From contig HF985660.1 in the NCBI GenBank assembly GCA_000431155.1, positions 198,379-211,086 on the forward strand: a stretch of DNA of 12,708 nucleotides, written 5' to 3'. The notes under the pieces were generated by a model. The model was given only the letters and a program-made list of their open reading frames with translations, did not search any database and had not been told where the DNA came from. The stretch comes from Bacteroides sp. CAG:927. GTDB lineage: Bacteria > Bacteroidota > Bacteroidia > Bacteroidales > Muribaculaceae. Of the stretch, positions 12,696-12,708 are shown piece by piece (the stretch's first letter is position 1; every line of letters starts with the position of its first letter). The position numbers were made by a program, and so were the translations under genes.

Positions 12696-12708
12696 ACCAT
12701 TCATCCAT
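12692..12708 (+). CDS. Possible start of a following gene, cut by the window end
   Basis: An ATG overlaps the stop codon of the regulator gene in the ATGA arrangement used at four junctions elsewhere in this window. Only five codons (MNHSS) are visible, so nothing can be said about the product. It could equally be a chance ATG. Confidence 0.25.

Noticed and set aside
1..12708. CRISPR arrays, insertion sequences, toxin-antitoxin or defence genes
   Set aside because: Reading through the window showed no regular spaced repeats, transposase motifs or recognisable defence domains.

Overview
The window looks like chromosomal DNA of a gut-type Bacteroidota, order Bacteroidales, possibly near Muribaculaceae (the family is inference). 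The grounds are exact matches to the Bacteroidota promoter consensus (TTTG, about 20 bases, then TAnnTTTG) before several genes, the lack of Shine-Dalgarno sequences, tRNA genes without an encoded CCA, and order-typical proteins: a DUF6377-type membrane regulator, a DUF3822-like protein next to rsmD, a GH130 mannoside phosphorylase with an AmpG-like transporter, and a DivIC/FtsB-like protein. I see no insertion sequence, phage gene, integrase, CRISPR array or rRNA.

Layout. 1-1431, plus strand: an MFS transporter, then tRNA-Leu(CAA) with its own promoter and a very strong terminator. 1466-3961, minus strand: an AmpG-like transporter followed by a GH130 phosphorylase, together an uptake-plus-phosphorolysis module for a mannosyl disaccharide. 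4019-4141, minus strand: tRNA-Arg(CCT) with a textbook promoter, directly upstream of that sugar pair and with no visible terminator between. 4245-7837, minus strand: five genes (rnz, tadA, a membrane 4Fe-4S protein, thyA, folA), each joined to the next by a 4-base ATGA overlap. 7838-8109: a divergent intergenic region that appears to hold a promoter-to-hairpin small RNA of about 75 nt. 8110-10618, plus strand: L-rhamnose mutarotase family protein, DUF3822-like protein, rsmD, divIC-like gene and a small membrane protein, tightly packed behind one promoter. 10619-11099: an AT-rich gap with a strong hairpin whose U-tract belongs to the minus strand. Upstream of it on the minus strand is an unannotated, protein-like reading frame interrupted by one TGA. 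11100-12695, plus strand: a membrane-anchored DUF6377-type regulator. A further gene may begin at 12692 and run off the window.

Most of this is ordinary housekeeping and sugar-utilisation DNA. The parts worth a second look are the candidate small RNA at about 7966-8040, the broken or minimal minus-strand gene at 10781-10996, two genes whose promoter box lies only 7 bases before the ATG (probably leaderless mRNAs), the run of four ATGA couplings, and the possible co-transcription of tRNA-Arg with the sugar genes. I found no convincing new defence or mobile system.
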